This document shows, in pieces, positions 27,427 to 35,873 of a stretch of 58,644 nucleotides of DNA. This DNA is from Propionicimonas sp. Lineage in GTDB: Bacteria > Actinomycetota > Actinomycetes > Propionibacteriales > Propionibacteriaceae. The position numbers and the translations under genes were made by a program. The stretch covers positions 1-58,644 of the forward strand of contig NZ_JARKPQ010000180.1 of assembly GCF_029975155.1 (NCBI RefSeq). The letters are read 5' to 3'. The notes below the pieces were generated by a model, which had not been told where the DNA came from, did not search any database, and was given only the letters and a program-made list of their open reading frames with translations. The first letter of the stretch is position 1; the number at the start of each line of letters is the position of its first letter.

Positions 27427-27462
27427 ACCTACGACTTCGTAACCTACGCTAGCGTAGGTTAC
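27427..27462. promoter_or_regulatory. Perfect 24-bp palindrome (candidate operator) plus half site
   Basis: GTAACCTACGCT at 27439-27450 is followed immediately by its exact mirror complement to 27462. An extra AACCTACG half site starts at 27426-27427, with TACGA-C-TTCGTA between. Palindromes of this ACCTACG..CGTAGGT type are bound by TetR-family regulators. It lies 14 bases upstream of the hlyIII start region and about 50 bases before the uppS -10. Confidence 0.75.
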
Positions 27463-27512
27463 CTTCGCGCGCAACCCCGGGCTGGGTCGGTTCATGCTCG
27501 ACAGGGCGACGG

Positions 27513-27518
27513 TAGGGT
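27513..27518 (+). promoter_or_regulatory. Leaderless-type -10 box (TAGGGT) of uppS
   Basis: TAGGGT, then GCACCT, then the ATG at 27525. Confidence 0.5.
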
Positions 27519-27524
27519 GCACCT

Positions 27525-28328
27525 ATGTCGCTGGGACTGCGGGTGCGCGAGGCACTGAACCGGCTGCAACCGCTCGGCTTCCTGTACTCGGCCTACGAGA
27601 CGCAATTGCTCGCCCAGCTCGACCGTTCGGCGTTGCCACGGCACGTTGCCGTGCTGGCGGACGGGAACCGCCGCTGGGCGCGCACCAACGCCCCCGACCA
27701 GCCGCTGGTCGTCGGTTACCAGGCCGGCGCGGACAAGCTCAAGGAGTTCGTCGACTGGTGCGCCGATCTGGGCATCGGGATCATCACGCTCTGGGTGCTG
27801 TCCACGGAGAACCTGACCCGTTCCGGTGCCGAGGAGGTCGCGCCGCTGCTGACGGTGATCGACAACCTGGTGGCCGACCTCGCGCAGAGCTATCGCGTCC
27901 AGGTGGTGGGAGACCTCAACCTGTTGCCCGAACCGATCGCGGACGACCTCCGCCACGCGCAGGCGTCCGCGTCCGGTCGCAGCGGGATGCACGTCAACGT
28001 CGCCATCGCCTACGGCGGACGCCACGAGTTGCGGGACGCCGTCCGCTCGCTGCTGGCGAGCGAGGCCGCGAAGGGCACGTCCCTGGACGAACTCGCCGAC
28101 ACCCTGGAGATCGACCACATCTCCGAGCACCTCTACACCGCCGGCCAGCCCGACCCCGACCTGATCATCCGCACCTCCGGCGAGCAGCGCATGTCGGGCT
28201 TCCTGATCTGGCAGTCCGCCCACTCGGAGTTCTACTTCTGCGAGGCCCTGTGGCCCGACTTCCGCAAGGTCGACTTCATCCGCGCCCTGCGTTCCTACGC
28301 CCAGCGCGAGCGCCGCTACGGGCGCTGA
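27525..28328 (+). CDS. uppS: cis-prenyltransferase (isoprenyl diphosphate synthase, UppS/Z-FPP type)
   Basis: This 267-residue enzyme condenses isopentenyl diphosphate units in cis. The catalytic motif is HVAVLADGNRRWAR (Asp46); TLWVLSTENLTRS and PDPDLIIRTSGEQRMSGFLIWQSAHSEFYF are the family's substrate-binding segments. The motif reads DGNRRW rather than the DGNGRW of most undecaprenyl synthases, as in the mycobacterial short-chain Z-FPP synthase (Rv1086, from memory), so the product could be a short Z,E-prenyl diphosphate. Its role would be in polyprenyl-phosphate supply for cell-wall synthesis. Confidence 0.93.
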   Translation: MSLGLRVREALNRLQPLGFLYSAYETQLLAQLDRSALPRHVAVLADGNRRWARTNAPDQPLVVGYQAGADKLKEFVDWCADLGIGIITLWVLSTENLTRSGAEEVAPLLTVIDNLVADLAQSYRVQVVGDLNLLPEPIADDLRHAQASASGRSGMHVNVAIAYGGRHELRDAVRSLLASEAAKGTSLDELADTLEIDHISEHLYTAGQPDPDLIIRTSGEQRMSGFLIWQSAHSEFYFCEALWPDFRKVDFIRALRSYAQRERRYGR

Positions 28329-28348
28329 CGCCCCGCGGAGCTTCGGGC

Positions 28349-28603
28349 CCCTTCGTGACGCCGTCCCGCTCGTTCCTCGCGGGCCGGCTCCTCAGGGACC
28401 GTGGGAGGGACGGCGGGCCGCACCCCTGCCGTTTGGGTGCTGCGTCGGCGCGACGACCGTCATCCCGGGCTTGACCCGGGATCTCCTGGTACGAGTTGCC
28501 GGGCAGGTGTCCGGGGATCCCGGCGTGCGCCGGGATGACGGTGGGGAGGCGGCTCTTCGGTTCGGTCCCTGAGGGACGAGCCGGGGGCGCGTCACGAAGG
28601 GCT
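28349..28603. repeat. Composite element: family C inverted ends around family A
   Basis: The left family C unit (CCCTTCGTGACGC..CTCAGGGACCG, 28350-28402) and an inverted right unit (GGTCCCTGAGGG..GCGTCACGAAGGG, 28565-28602) enclose a family A pair (28460-28542). The whole forms a nested palindrome filling the convergent gap between uppS and the GH31 gene. Confidence 0.8.
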
Positions 28604-28606
28604 GCG

Positions 28607-30970
28607 TCAGGCGTCGGCCAGCAACAGCTCGAAGACGGCGGACGCGAGCGATGCGGGCAGGCCGAGGGCCTGGATGCTGGCGACCCGGCGCAGGGGTTCC
28701 GACTCGGTGGCGAGCAGCTCCCAGATCACGTTCTTGGTCTTGTACTCCACCTGGGCCGCGGACAGCAGGTCGAACAGGCGCGCCTCGACCTGGTTGTCGG
28801 CGGGGCGCCGGTCACCGGTGAGCCGCAACTCGGCGCCGGTGGCGGTCGCCACCGAGAGCTCGACCGTGAGCGGGCCGGCCGCGGCCGCCACGGTCGACCC
28901 GTCCGGCAACTGGGCCGATACGGCGTCGAGGCCGTGCACGACCACCCGGTAGCGACGCTCGTCAGGCAGCAGGTCGAGCGCACCCTCGGCGGCTGCGATC
29001 CGGAACACCCCGGCGGTCTGGTCCCAGGTGAATCGGGTGGTCGCCGGCCGCGGGACGGCCGCGTCGTCGTCCTCGTAGAGCGTGAAGTCGCCGTCCGCAC
29101 CGGCGAACACGTGCACCTCGAGCGCGTCCGGGTTCGCCAGATCGAAGTCGTCCGGGAACGTCAGCGGCACGATCGCACCCACCCTGGCGAGCACCGGGTA
29201 CCCGGACAGGCCTCGGTGCAGCTCGACGAACCGTCCGCCCGAGTACCGGACGCCGGTGAAGAAGTCCACCCACTCCCCGGCGGGCAGCCAGGTGGTCACC
29301 GAGGCCAGCGTGGTCAGCCGGTCGGTCGGGGTCGTGATCGGCGCGACCAGCAGCTCGCTGCCGAACAGGAACGTGTTCCGCGACGCCACCGCCTCCGGCC
29401 GCGGCTCGACGTGGTACAGCGGACGGACCAGCGGCTCGCCGGCCGAGTGCGCCCGCTCCGCCATCGTGTACAGGTACGGCACCAGCCGGTGGCGCAGCCG
29501 CAGCGCGTCCTCCATCGCCGACCGGGCCGGCGCGGAGTACTTCCACGGCTCCTTGCCGGCGAACACGTCCTTGGTCGAGTGCAGCCGGTTGATCGGCGAG
29601 AACGCCCCGAGCTGGAACCACCGCGCGGCGAGTTCGTCGTCCCGGATGCCGAACGCATGCCCGCCGATGTCGTGGCTCCACCAGCCGTAGCCGATGTTGG
29701 CCGCGGTCGCGGTGAAGAAGGGCTGGAAGTCGAGGCTCGCCCAGGTGGTGATGCTGTCGCCGGAGAAGCCGACCGGGTAGCGGTGCGAGCCCGGCCCGGC
29801 GTACCGGGAGAAGGTGAGCGGGCGCTTCCCGTCCCTGGCCGAGTCGAGGAAGTGGTAGTGGTTGAGCATCCACAGCGGGTCGAGCCCGGGGATCGCCGTG
29901 AAGGAGCCCTGCTGCCAGTCCAGCCACCAGAAGTCGACGCCGTCGGCCTCCATCGGGTGATGCACCTCTTCGAGGTAGGCGGTCAGGAACTCGGGACTGG
30001 CGATGTTGAAGTTCGCCGGCTGGCCCGACTCCGGGTCGATGCCCAGCCGCCGGGCGAGCTCGGGGTAGCGGTCCTCGTACGCCCGGACGCCGTCCGCCGG
30101 GTGCACGTTCAGCGACACCTTCAGCCCGTGCTCGTGCAGCCAGGCCAGGAACGCCGGCGGGTCGGGGAACAGGTCGGTGTTCCACGAGTAGCCCGTCCAG
30201 CCGTGGCCATAGGCCGGATCGATGTCGACCCAGTGCCAGTCCATGTCGACGACCGCGACGCTGAACGGCAGCCGGTCGGCCTCGAACCGCTCGATCAGCG
30301 CCTGGTACTCCTCGGCGGTGTAGGCGTAGTACCGGCTCCACCAGTTGCCGAGCGCCCAGCGGGGCAGCAGCGGCTGCGGTCCGGAGAGCCGGTAGAAGTC
30401 GCGGACGGCCGCCGCCGCGTCGTAGCCGTAGCCGAAGTAGTACAGGTCGAGGTTGCCCTCGATCCGCGGGGCGACCCACCCGTCCGCCAGCGCCAGCCCG
30501 GTGTCCTCCAGCACCGCGTAGCCGGTGGTGGAGACCAGGCCGTCCTCCAACGGGACGGCCCCGTCCACGCCGTCGAGCGTGCGCGCCGTGCCACCCAGGT
30601 TGCCGACCTGCCACGGGCTGGCCTCGAAGCGGACGTCGTAGCGCCACTCGCTGTGGTAGCCGTTTCCTCCGGTCTGCCGGACGGTGAGGCCGGACGGGCT
30701 GAACGGGCCCTCGTCGTAGTCCAGCACGAGTCCCTCGGTGAACAGGTGGAGGCCGGAGGCGTCCCTGACCACGCGGAAGTCGACCGGGCCGAGGTTGCGG
30801 TACAGCGCGAGCTGGGTGGCCCGGTCCTCGAACTGCCCGGTGGGGGAGTACTCCAGCCGCAGCATCCGCGGGGTGAGGACGGTGATCCGATAGTGCTCGC
30901 CGACCACCTGGTTCTCCGCGGGGGCGATCGGGTCGGCAGCGATTCTCAGATGCTGGGGCAGGGCGGTCAT
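28607..30970 (-). CDS. Glycoside hydrolase family 31 enzyme (alpha-glucosidase/xylosidase type)
   Basis: This 787-residue enzyme has an N-terminal beta-sandwich, the catalytic TIM barrel (about 195-560) and C-terminal beta domains plus about 90 helical residues. Barrel motifs include FSVAVVDMDWHWVDIDPAYG and VDFWWLDWQQG, whose Asp351 is the presumed nucleophile, and SRYAGPGSHRYPVGFSGDS, whose Asp405 is the presumed acid/base. The WWLDWQQ variant departs from the usual WxDMNE of alpha-glucosidases, so the substrate may differ. There is no signal peptide, so it acts inside the cell. TAGACT seven bases before the ATG suggests a leaderless transcript. No transporter is adjacent. Confidence 0.9.
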   Translation of the reverse strand: MTALPQHLRIAADPIAPAENQVVGEHYRITVLTPRMLRLEYSPTGQFEDRATQLALYRNLGPVDFRVVRDASGLHLFTEGLVLDYDEGPFSPSGLTVRQTGGNGYHSEWRYDVRFEASPWQVGNLGGTARTLDGVDGAVPLEDGLVSTTGYAVLEDTGLALADGWVAPRIEGNLDLYYFGYGYDAAAAVRDFYRLSGPQPLLPRWALGNWWSRYYAYTAEEYQALIERFEADRLPFSVAVVDMDWHWVDIDPAYGHGWTGYSWNTDLFPDPPAFLAWLHEHGLKVSLNVHPADGVRAYEDRYPELARRLGIDPESGQPANFNIASPEFLTAYLEEVHHPMEADGVDFWWLDWQQGSFTAIPGLDPLWMLNHYHFLDSARDGKRPLTFSRYAGPGSHRYPVGFSGDSITTWASLDFQPFFTATAANIGYGWWSHDIGGHAFGIRDDELAARWFQLGAFSPINRLHSTKDVFAGKEPWKYSAPARSAMEDALRLRHRLVPYLYTMAERAHSAGEPLVRPLYHVEPRPEAVASRNTFLFGSELLVAPITTPTDRLTTLASVTTWLPAGEWVDFFTGVRYSGGRFVELHRGLSGYPVLARVGAIVPLTFPDDFDLANPDALEVHVFAGADGDFTLYEDDDAAVPRPATTRFTWDQTAGVFRIAAAEGALDLLPDERRYRVVVHGLDAVSAQLPDGSTVAAAAGPLTVELSVATATGAELRLTGDRRPADNQVEARLFDLLSAAQVEYKTKNVIWELLATESEPLRRVASIQALGLPASLASAVFELLLADA

Positions 30971-30977
30971 GGGCAGG

Positions 30978-30983
30978 AGTCTA
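30978..30983 (-). promoter_or_regulatory. -10 box (TAGACT) of the GH31 gene
   Basis: On the minus strand TAGACT is followed by seven bases and the ATG. Confidence 0.5.
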
Positions 30984-31125
30984 GGTGGCCGGGGACCGCG
31001 TCCGACGGCCGGCGGACCGAATCAGGAACCGTCCCCGTTTTCGGTGCTGAGTCGGGCAGGTGAACAATCGCGTACCGGTACCCGGGGACGGCGTGTCGGG
31101 CGACGGCGGCCCGCGGGGGCAGGCT

Positions 31126-31131
31126 TACCCT
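31126..31131 (+). promoter_or_regulatory. Putative -10 box (TACCCT) upstream of phoH2
   Basis: TACCCT would start transcription near 31138, giving a leader of about 155 bases before phoH2 that contains the 21-codon ORF at 31176. GTACCGGTAC, a short palindrome near 31070-31080, lies upstream. Confidence 0.45.
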
Positions 31132-31175
31132 CGGACCACGGACGCCCATCCATCCGTCCGGACGAGAGGCAGCAG

Positions 31176-31241
31176 ATGCGTCGTCCTGCTCCACGGAGCG
31201 TGACCCGCGGGCCCGCACCCGGACCCTGCCCCTTCGGCTGA
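31176..31241 (+). CDS. Possible leader peptide (21 aa) before phoH2
   Basis: The ATG is preceded by GAGAGG six bases upstream. The frame encodes MRRPAPRSVTRGPAPGPCPF plus Gly and stops, 51 bases before the phoH2 ATG. It is Pro/Arg-rich with one Cys near the end. Such short frames can act as attenuator peptides, but chance cannot be excluded in GC-rich DNA. Confidence 0.4.
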   Translation: MRRPAPRSVTRGPAPGPCPFG

Positions 31242-31292
31242 CCAGCACAGGTGAGCCGGACGGGTGACGATCCGGCTCGGACAAGGATCGAT

Positions 31293-32633
31293 ATGCCTCG
31301 CTCCGCGACCAGGACCGCCTTCTCCGGCACCCGTGAATCCGCTCTCGCGCTGAGGACGTACGTCATCGACACGTCCGTGCTGCTGAGCGACCCGTACGCC
31401 CTGCGCAACTTCGCCGAGCACAGCGTCGTGGTGCCGGTCGTGGTGATCACCGAACTGGAGGCCAAGCGGCATCATCCCGAGCTGGGCTATTTCGCGCGGA
31501 CGGCGCTGCGCTACCTGGACGACCTCCGGGTGCGCTACGGCGGCCTGGACTCGCCCGTCCCGGTGAACGAGGTCGAGGGCACGCTGCGGGTGGAGCTCAA
31601 CCACAGCGATCCGGACGTGCTGCCGCCGGGGTTCCGGCTGGGCGACAACGACTCCCGCATCCTCGCCGTCGCGCTGAACTACCGCGCGGAGGGCCAGGAC
31701 GTGGTGCTGGTCAGCAAGGATCTGCCGCTGCGGGTCAAGGCGTCCGCGGTCGGGCTGGCCGCGGAGGAGTACCGCCACGAGATCACGCCCGACTCCGGCT
31801 GGACGGGCATGGCCGAGGTGGACGTGCCCACCGCGACCATCGAGCGGCTCTACGCCGACGGCGCCGCCGTCGTGGCGGAGGCCGTGGACCTGCCCTGCCA
31901 CACCGGGGTGGTGCTGCACGGGGCTACGTCGTCGGCGCTGGGCCGGGTGCTGCCGGACGGCGCCGTCCGGCTCGTGAAGGACCGGGAGGCGTTCGGCATC
32001 CACGGCCGTTCGGCCGAGCAGCGGGTGGCGCTCGATCTGCTGCTCGACCCCGAGATCGGCATCGTGTCGCTGGGTGGACGGGCGGGCACCGGCAAGTCGG
32101 CGCTGGCGCTGTGCGCGGGCTTGGAGGCCGTGCTGGAGCGGCGGCTGTACTCGAAGGTGATCGTGTTCCGGCCGATCTACGCCGTGGGCGGCCAGGAGCT
32201 CGGCTACCTGCCCGGCACCGAGGGCGAGAAGATGTCGCCGTGGGGCCAGGCGGTGTTCGACACGCTCGGCTCGGTGACCAGCAAGAACGTGATCGACGAG
32301 GTGCTCGCGCAGGACATGCTGGAGGTGCTGCCGCTGACCCACATCCGCGGGCGGTCGCTGCACGACGCCTTCGTGATCGTGGACGAGGCCCAGTCGCTGG
32401 AGCGGAACGTGCTGCTCACCGTCCTGTCCCGGATCGGCCAGAACTCCCGGGTGGTGCTGACCCACGACGTCGCCCAGCGCGACAACCTGCGCGTCGGCCG
32501 TCACGACGGCGTCGTCGCGGTGGTGGAGCGGCTCAAGGGCCACCCGCTGTTCGCCCACGTCACGCTTACCCGCTCCGAGCGCTCCCCGATCGCTGCCCTG
32601 GTCACCGAGATGCTGGAGGACGTCGGCATCTGA
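31293..32633 (+). CDS. phoH2: PhoH2: PIN domain RNase fused to PhoH-type RNA helicase/ATPase
   Basis: This 446-residue protein has an N-terminal PIN domain ([12 protein letters not shown] with Asp26; [20 protein letters not shown]) with the acidic residues for metal-dependent RNA cleavage, then a PhoH ATPase domain with Walker [10 protein letters not shown] (261-269) and Walker B VIVDEAQ (361-367). In mycobacteria PhoH2 is an ATP-dependent RNA helicase and RNase. I chose the ATG at 31293 (AAGGAT six bases before). The stop TGA is also the first triplet of the family D repeat that follows. Confidence 0.94.
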   Translation: MPRSATRTAFSGTRESALALRTYVIDTSVLLSDPYALRNFAEHSVVVPVVVITELEAKRHHPELGYFARTALRYLDDLRVRYGGLDSPVPVNEVEGTLRVELNHSDPDVLPPGFRLGDNDSRILAVALNYRAEGQDVVLVSKDLPLRVKASAVGLAAEEYRHEITPDSGWTGMAEVDVPTATIERLYADGAAVVAEAVDLPCHTGVVLHGATSSALGRVLPDGAVRLVKDREAFGIHGRSAEQRVALDLLLDPEIGIVSLGGRAGTGKSALALCAGLEAVLERRLYSKVIVFRPIYAVGGQELGYLPGTEGEKMSPWGQAVFDTLGSVTSKNVIDEVLAQDMLEVLPLTHIRGRSLHDAFVIVDEAQSLERNVLLTVLSRIGQNSRVVLTHDVAQRDNLRVGRHDGVVAVVERLKGHPLFAHVTLTRSERSPIAALVTEMLEDVGI

Positions 32634-32825
32634 ACAGAAAGGGGACGGTTCCTTTCCCGTTCACTCTTCACCATTCGTTGGCGGAAAGTGAACGGAAATA
32701 GAACCGTCCCCTTTTCGTTCAGCTCGTCATCCCGACAGGCTCGATGATCGGCACCGCACCCACCGCTGGTCGAGCTTGTCGAGACCCCGGTGCGGCATCT
32801 CGACAGGCTCGATGAGCGGTTGGGT
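32631..32825. repeat. Family D inverted repeat and family B/A hybrid units
   Basis: Arms at 32631-32665 and 32687-32721 are complementary at 30 of 35 positions around a 21-base loop. Then come a hybrid CGTCATCCCGACAGGCTCGATGATCGG and a family B inverted pair (GCTGGTCGAGCTTGTCGAG / CATCTCGACAGGCTCGATGAG) to 32820. Confidence 0.8.
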
Positions 32826-32840
32826 GGGGCGTTGAGGCGG

Positions 32841-32879
32841 CTTAAGCAGAACTTAAGACCCTTGCCGCAGCGACTTAAG
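32841..32879 (+). promoter_or_regulatory. CTTAAG boxes in 11-bp register (candidate response-regulator sites)
   Basis: CTTAAG occurs at 32841, 32852 and 32874, that is, at offsets of 11 and 22 bases. Direct repeats in this register are typical sites of OmpR/PhoB-type regulators. The last box is 23 bases before the vanY-like start, and the operon encodes such a regulator. Confidence 0.6.
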
Positions 32880-32901
32880 GGCGCGCTGGTGGACTCGGGG
32901 C

Positions 32902-33564
32902 ATGACAACCTCCACCGTCGGACGCCGGCTTGGGCGGGTGGCTCTCGCGTCGGCGCTCGTGGTCGGGATCGGGCTGATCTGGCTGCGGTCCGGCTCGGGG
33001 TGGGCGTCCGACGACGCGTCAAGGAGTCGTCAGAGCGACGCCATCCTGGTCGTCAACGCCGACCGTCCGCTGCCGGACGGCTTCAGCATCGGTGACCTCG
33101 TGCCGCTCGTGCACAAGGTGCCGGTGGCGGACGCGCAGGTGAAGGTCGCCGCCGAGGTGGAACGTCCGCTGCGGAAGCTGTTCGCCGCCGCGCGCCAGGC
33201 CGGGCACACCCGCCTCTATGTCGCCAGCGGCTACCGCACCGCCGAGGAACAGCAGGAGCTGTGGGACGAGGCGGACGACAAGTCCTTCGTCCAGCGTCCC
33301 GGTCACAGTGAGCACCAGACCGGCCTGGCCGTCGACCTCGCCGACCTGAAGGTGGGCCAGGGCAAATTCGGCGTCAGCAAAGCCGGACGGTGGCTGGCCC
33401 GCAACGCCTGGCGGTACGGCTTCGTCCTGCGCTACCCGGCCGGCAAGGAACAGATCACCGGCATCTCCTACGAGCCGTGGCACTACCGCTACGTGGGTAC
33501 GGCGGTGGCGAGGTCCTGCCACCAGCGACATCTCGTGCTCGAAGAGTACGTGGCAGCCCGGTGA
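32902..33564 (+). CDS. D-alanyl-D-alanine carboxypeptidase, VanY-like
   Basis: This 220-residue protein has an N-terminal membrane anchor (VALASALVVGIGLIWL) and an extracytoplasmic peptidase domain. SEHQTGLAVDL (136-146; His138, Asp145) and EPWHYRYVG (His194) are the zinc-binding and catalytic residues of the VanY/M15 family, which trims the terminal D-Ala of peptidoglycan stem peptides. The first gene of a four-gene set followed by a response regulator, a kinase and a VanZ-like protein. ATG at 32902. Only VanY- and VanZ-type accessory functions are present, not VanHAX ligase genes. Confidence 0.92.
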   Translation: MTTSTVGRRLGRVALASALVVGIGLIWLRSGSGWASDDASRSRQSDAILVVNADRPLPDGFSIGDLVPLVHKVPVADAQVKVAAEVERPLRKLFAAARQAGHTRLYVASGYRTAEEQQELWDEADDKSFVQRPGHSEHQTGLAVDLADLKVGQGKFGVSKAGRWLARNAWRYGFVLRYPAGKEQITGISYEPWHYRYVGTAVARSCHQRHLVLEEYVAAR

Positions 33565-33582
33565 GGCGATGAGGCGCACGGC

Positions 33583-34335
33583 ATGATGGCAATCACACGA
33601 CCGGAACGGACGGACGGCATGGCGCAGGCACCCCAGCCCTACACGATCCTGGTCTGCGACGACGACCCCGACATCGTCGCAGCGCTGCGGATCTACCTCA
33701 CCGGAGAGGGCTATCGCGTGGTCAGCGCCAGTGACGGCACCGAGGCGGTCGAGACGGTGCAGACCACGCCCGTCCACCTCGTCCTGCTGGACGTGATGAT
33801 GCCCGGCCTGGACGGCATCGGCGCCGCGGCCCGGATCCGCAGCGCCTCGAACGTCCCGATCGTGTTCCTCAGCGCCAAGGGTGAGGAGGCTGATCGCGTC
33901 CTCGGCCTGCACGTCGGCGCCGACGACTACATCGTCAAGCCGTTCTCGCCGCTGGAGCTGTTCGCCCGCGTCCGCTCGGCGCTGCGCCGCTACACCCAGC
34001 TCGGCGGGCTCCCGGCGACCGGTGAGGACGGCCACGTCTGGCGCACCGGCGGCCTGGAGGTGGACGACGACCGCAAGGCCGTCAGCGTGGACGGCGTCCC
34101 GGTCGCCCTGACCGCGCTCGAGTTCGGCATCCTGCGGCACCTGATCTCCAGCCTCGACCGGGTCTACTCGTCCGAGCAGATCTACGAGGCGGTGTGGCGC
34201 GAGCCCGCGTTCGATCCCGGCCGGACGGTCGCCGTCCACGTCCGGCACATCCGGGAGAAGATCGAGGCCGACCCCAAGCACCCCCGTTACCTGAAGGTCG
34301 TCTACGGCCTGGGCTACAAGGTGGCGTCGGCATGA
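33583..34335 (+). CDS. OmpR/PhoB family response regulator (VanR-like)
   Basis: This 250-residue protein has a receiver domain with the acidic pair (CDDDPD, about 26-28), phospho-acceptor Asp70 (LVLLDVMMPG) and Lys119 (DDYIVKPF), then a winged-helix DNA-binding domain (LTALEFGILRHL ... RTVAVHVRHIREKIEADP). GAGG lies eight bases before the ATG at 33583. The gene is 18 bases after vanY and overlaps the kinase by ATGA. It probably controls this operon through the CTTAAG boxes. Confidence 0.93.
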   Translation: MMAITRPERTDGMAQAPQPYTILVCDDDPDIVAALRIYLTGEGYRVVSASDGTEAVETVQTTPVHLVLLDVMMPGLDGIGAAARIRSASNVPIVFLSAKGEEADRVLGLHVGADDYIVKPFSPLELFARVRSALRRYTQLGGLPATGEDGHVWRTGGLEVDDDRKAVSVDGVPVALTALEFGILRHLISSLDRVYSSEQIYEAVWREPAFDPGRTVAVHVRHIREKIEADPKHPRYLKVVYGLGYKVASA

Positions 34336-35873
34336 GGCGGCTCGCGCCGACGGTGCTGACCGTCGCGTCGTTCGCGATCGCGGCCTGCGCGCTCGTCACC
34401 GGCCTGTACGCCCGGGTGCCGCCGTTCGCGAACTACCGCGGCGTCTTCGACCGGACCCCGCTACCCCTGGGCACCCACCTGTCGGACGGACGGCTTGAGC
34501 TGGCCGTCTTCCTCACCGCCGGCGTCGTGGCCAGCGTCGCCGGCCTCTGGGACGCGGGACGCCGCGCCCGCGGCCCACTGCACCGGTTGGACTACTTCTT
34601 CGTGCTGCTCGGGATCGTGGTCGCCGGGACACTGCTCGCCGGGTTGTTCGTCCGTGGGCGTGCCGACGCGTTCTGGCATCTGGTCTGCCTCACCGGGTTG
34701 GCGGTGCTGGCGTCCTACGGGTGGTGCACGACGCTGGTGCGGCTTCGGGCCGGCACGGTGCGGCAGACCGTCTTCTGGCCGAAGGTGTTCGAGACCCTGC
34801 CGTTGCGGCAGTTCTCGGGCATCTTCATCCTGGCCGTGGTCGTCGGCGGGGTGCTGCTGCTCGCGAACGGCGTCCGCGCGGTGCTGTACGAGGCGGTGAG
34901 CTACACATACGCCCTGGACACCTCGATGGTCAGCTGGCTGTGGTCCTGGTTCTCCGGGGTCGCCCTGCCCGTCCTGGCCCTGGCCGTGGTCGCGGTGCTC
35001 TGCCGGGACCTGATCGCGATCACCGTGGCCAAGGAGCGGGCCGTCGAGGCGAGGCTGCGCGAGGAACGGTTCCGCGCGGAGCTGGTCACCAACGTCACCC
35101 ACGACATCCGCACGCCGCTGACCTCGATCGTCAACTATGTGGACCTGATCGACAAGCTCGACCTCGATGATCCGCGGCTCGCCGAGTACACGGAGGTGCT
35201 GGGCCGCAAGGCCGAGCGGCTGAAGGTGCTGATCGGCGATCTGCTGGACGCGTCCCGGGCGAGCGCCGGCAACCTGCCCGTCCGGCTGGAGCCGATCGAG
35301 GTGACCGAGATCCTCGGCCAGATCGCCGGTGACTTCGATGACGCCTTCGCCGCCCGCGGCCTGGTCTGGGTAGGCCCGGCGGCCGGTCACGACGTGGTCG
35401 AGGCGGACGGGGAGCACCTGTGGCGGATCCTGGAGAACCTGGTCGGCAACGTGGTCAAGTACGCCAAGCCCGGCTCCTGTGTCCACGCCGACCTGCACCG
35501 GCTGCCCGGCATCGTGCGGCTGCAGCTCACCAATCGCACGGCCGAGCCGATCTTCGCCACCGCGGAACAGCTCATGTCGCAGTTCGTGCGGGGCGATGCG
35601 TCGAGGCACGGCGAGGGCAGCGGACTCGGCCTGTTCATCGCCGACCGGCTGGCCCGCCTGATGGGCGCCTCCCTCGCGGTCGTCGTGGACGGGGACCGGT
35701 TCACGGCCACCATCGACCTGCCTGCCGGGCCTGCCCGGCCAGTCGGTGATCGCACGGTCGTCTGGGAGCACACGCGTCCACTCGAGACCGATGATCCGAC
35801 CCGGCCGATCGAGACCGCGGAACCGACCGTCCTCCTCGCCAGGCAGCTGACGAACGGCAGGAAGCCGGCGTGA
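34332..35873 (+). CDS. Membrane sensor histidine kinase (VanS-like)
   Basis: This 513-residue kinase has about six hydrophobic segments in its first 230 residues, a polytopic sensor rather than a single periplasmic loop. The phospho-acceptor motif is VTNVTHDIRTPLTSIVNY (His257), followed by the N box LWRILENLVGNVVKYA and the G box GEGSGLGLFIADRL. The C-terminal tail (about 480-513) is rich in Thr/Glu-Thr repeats (ETDDPTRPIETAEPT) of unknown role. It would phosphorylate the upstream regulator; the signal may be a cell-wall precursor or antibiotic (inference). Confidence 0.92.
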   Translation: MRRLAPTVLTVASFAIAACALVTGLYARVPPFANYRGVFDRTPLPLGTHLSDGRLELAVFLTAGVVASVAGLWDAGRRARGPLHRLDYFFVLLGIVVAGTLLAGLFVRGRADAFWHLVCLTGLAVLASYGWCTTLVRLRAGTVRQTVFWPKVFETLPLRQFSGIFILAVVVGGVLLLANGVRAVLYEAVSYTYALDTSMVSWLWSWFSGVALPVLALAVVAVLCRDLIAITVAKERAVEARLREERFRAELVTNVTHDIRTPLTSIVNYVDLIDKLDLDDPRLAEYTEVLGRKAERLKVLIGDLLDASRASAGNLPVRLEPIEVTEILGQIAGDFDDAFAARGLVWVGPAAGHDVVEADGEHLWRILENLVGNVVKYAKPGSCVHADLHRLPGIVRLQLTNRTAEPIFATAEQLMSQFVRGDASRHGEGSGLGLFIADRLARLMGASLAVVVDGDRFTATIDLPAGPARPVGDRTVVWEHTRPLETDDPTRPIETAEPTVLLARQLTNGRKPA

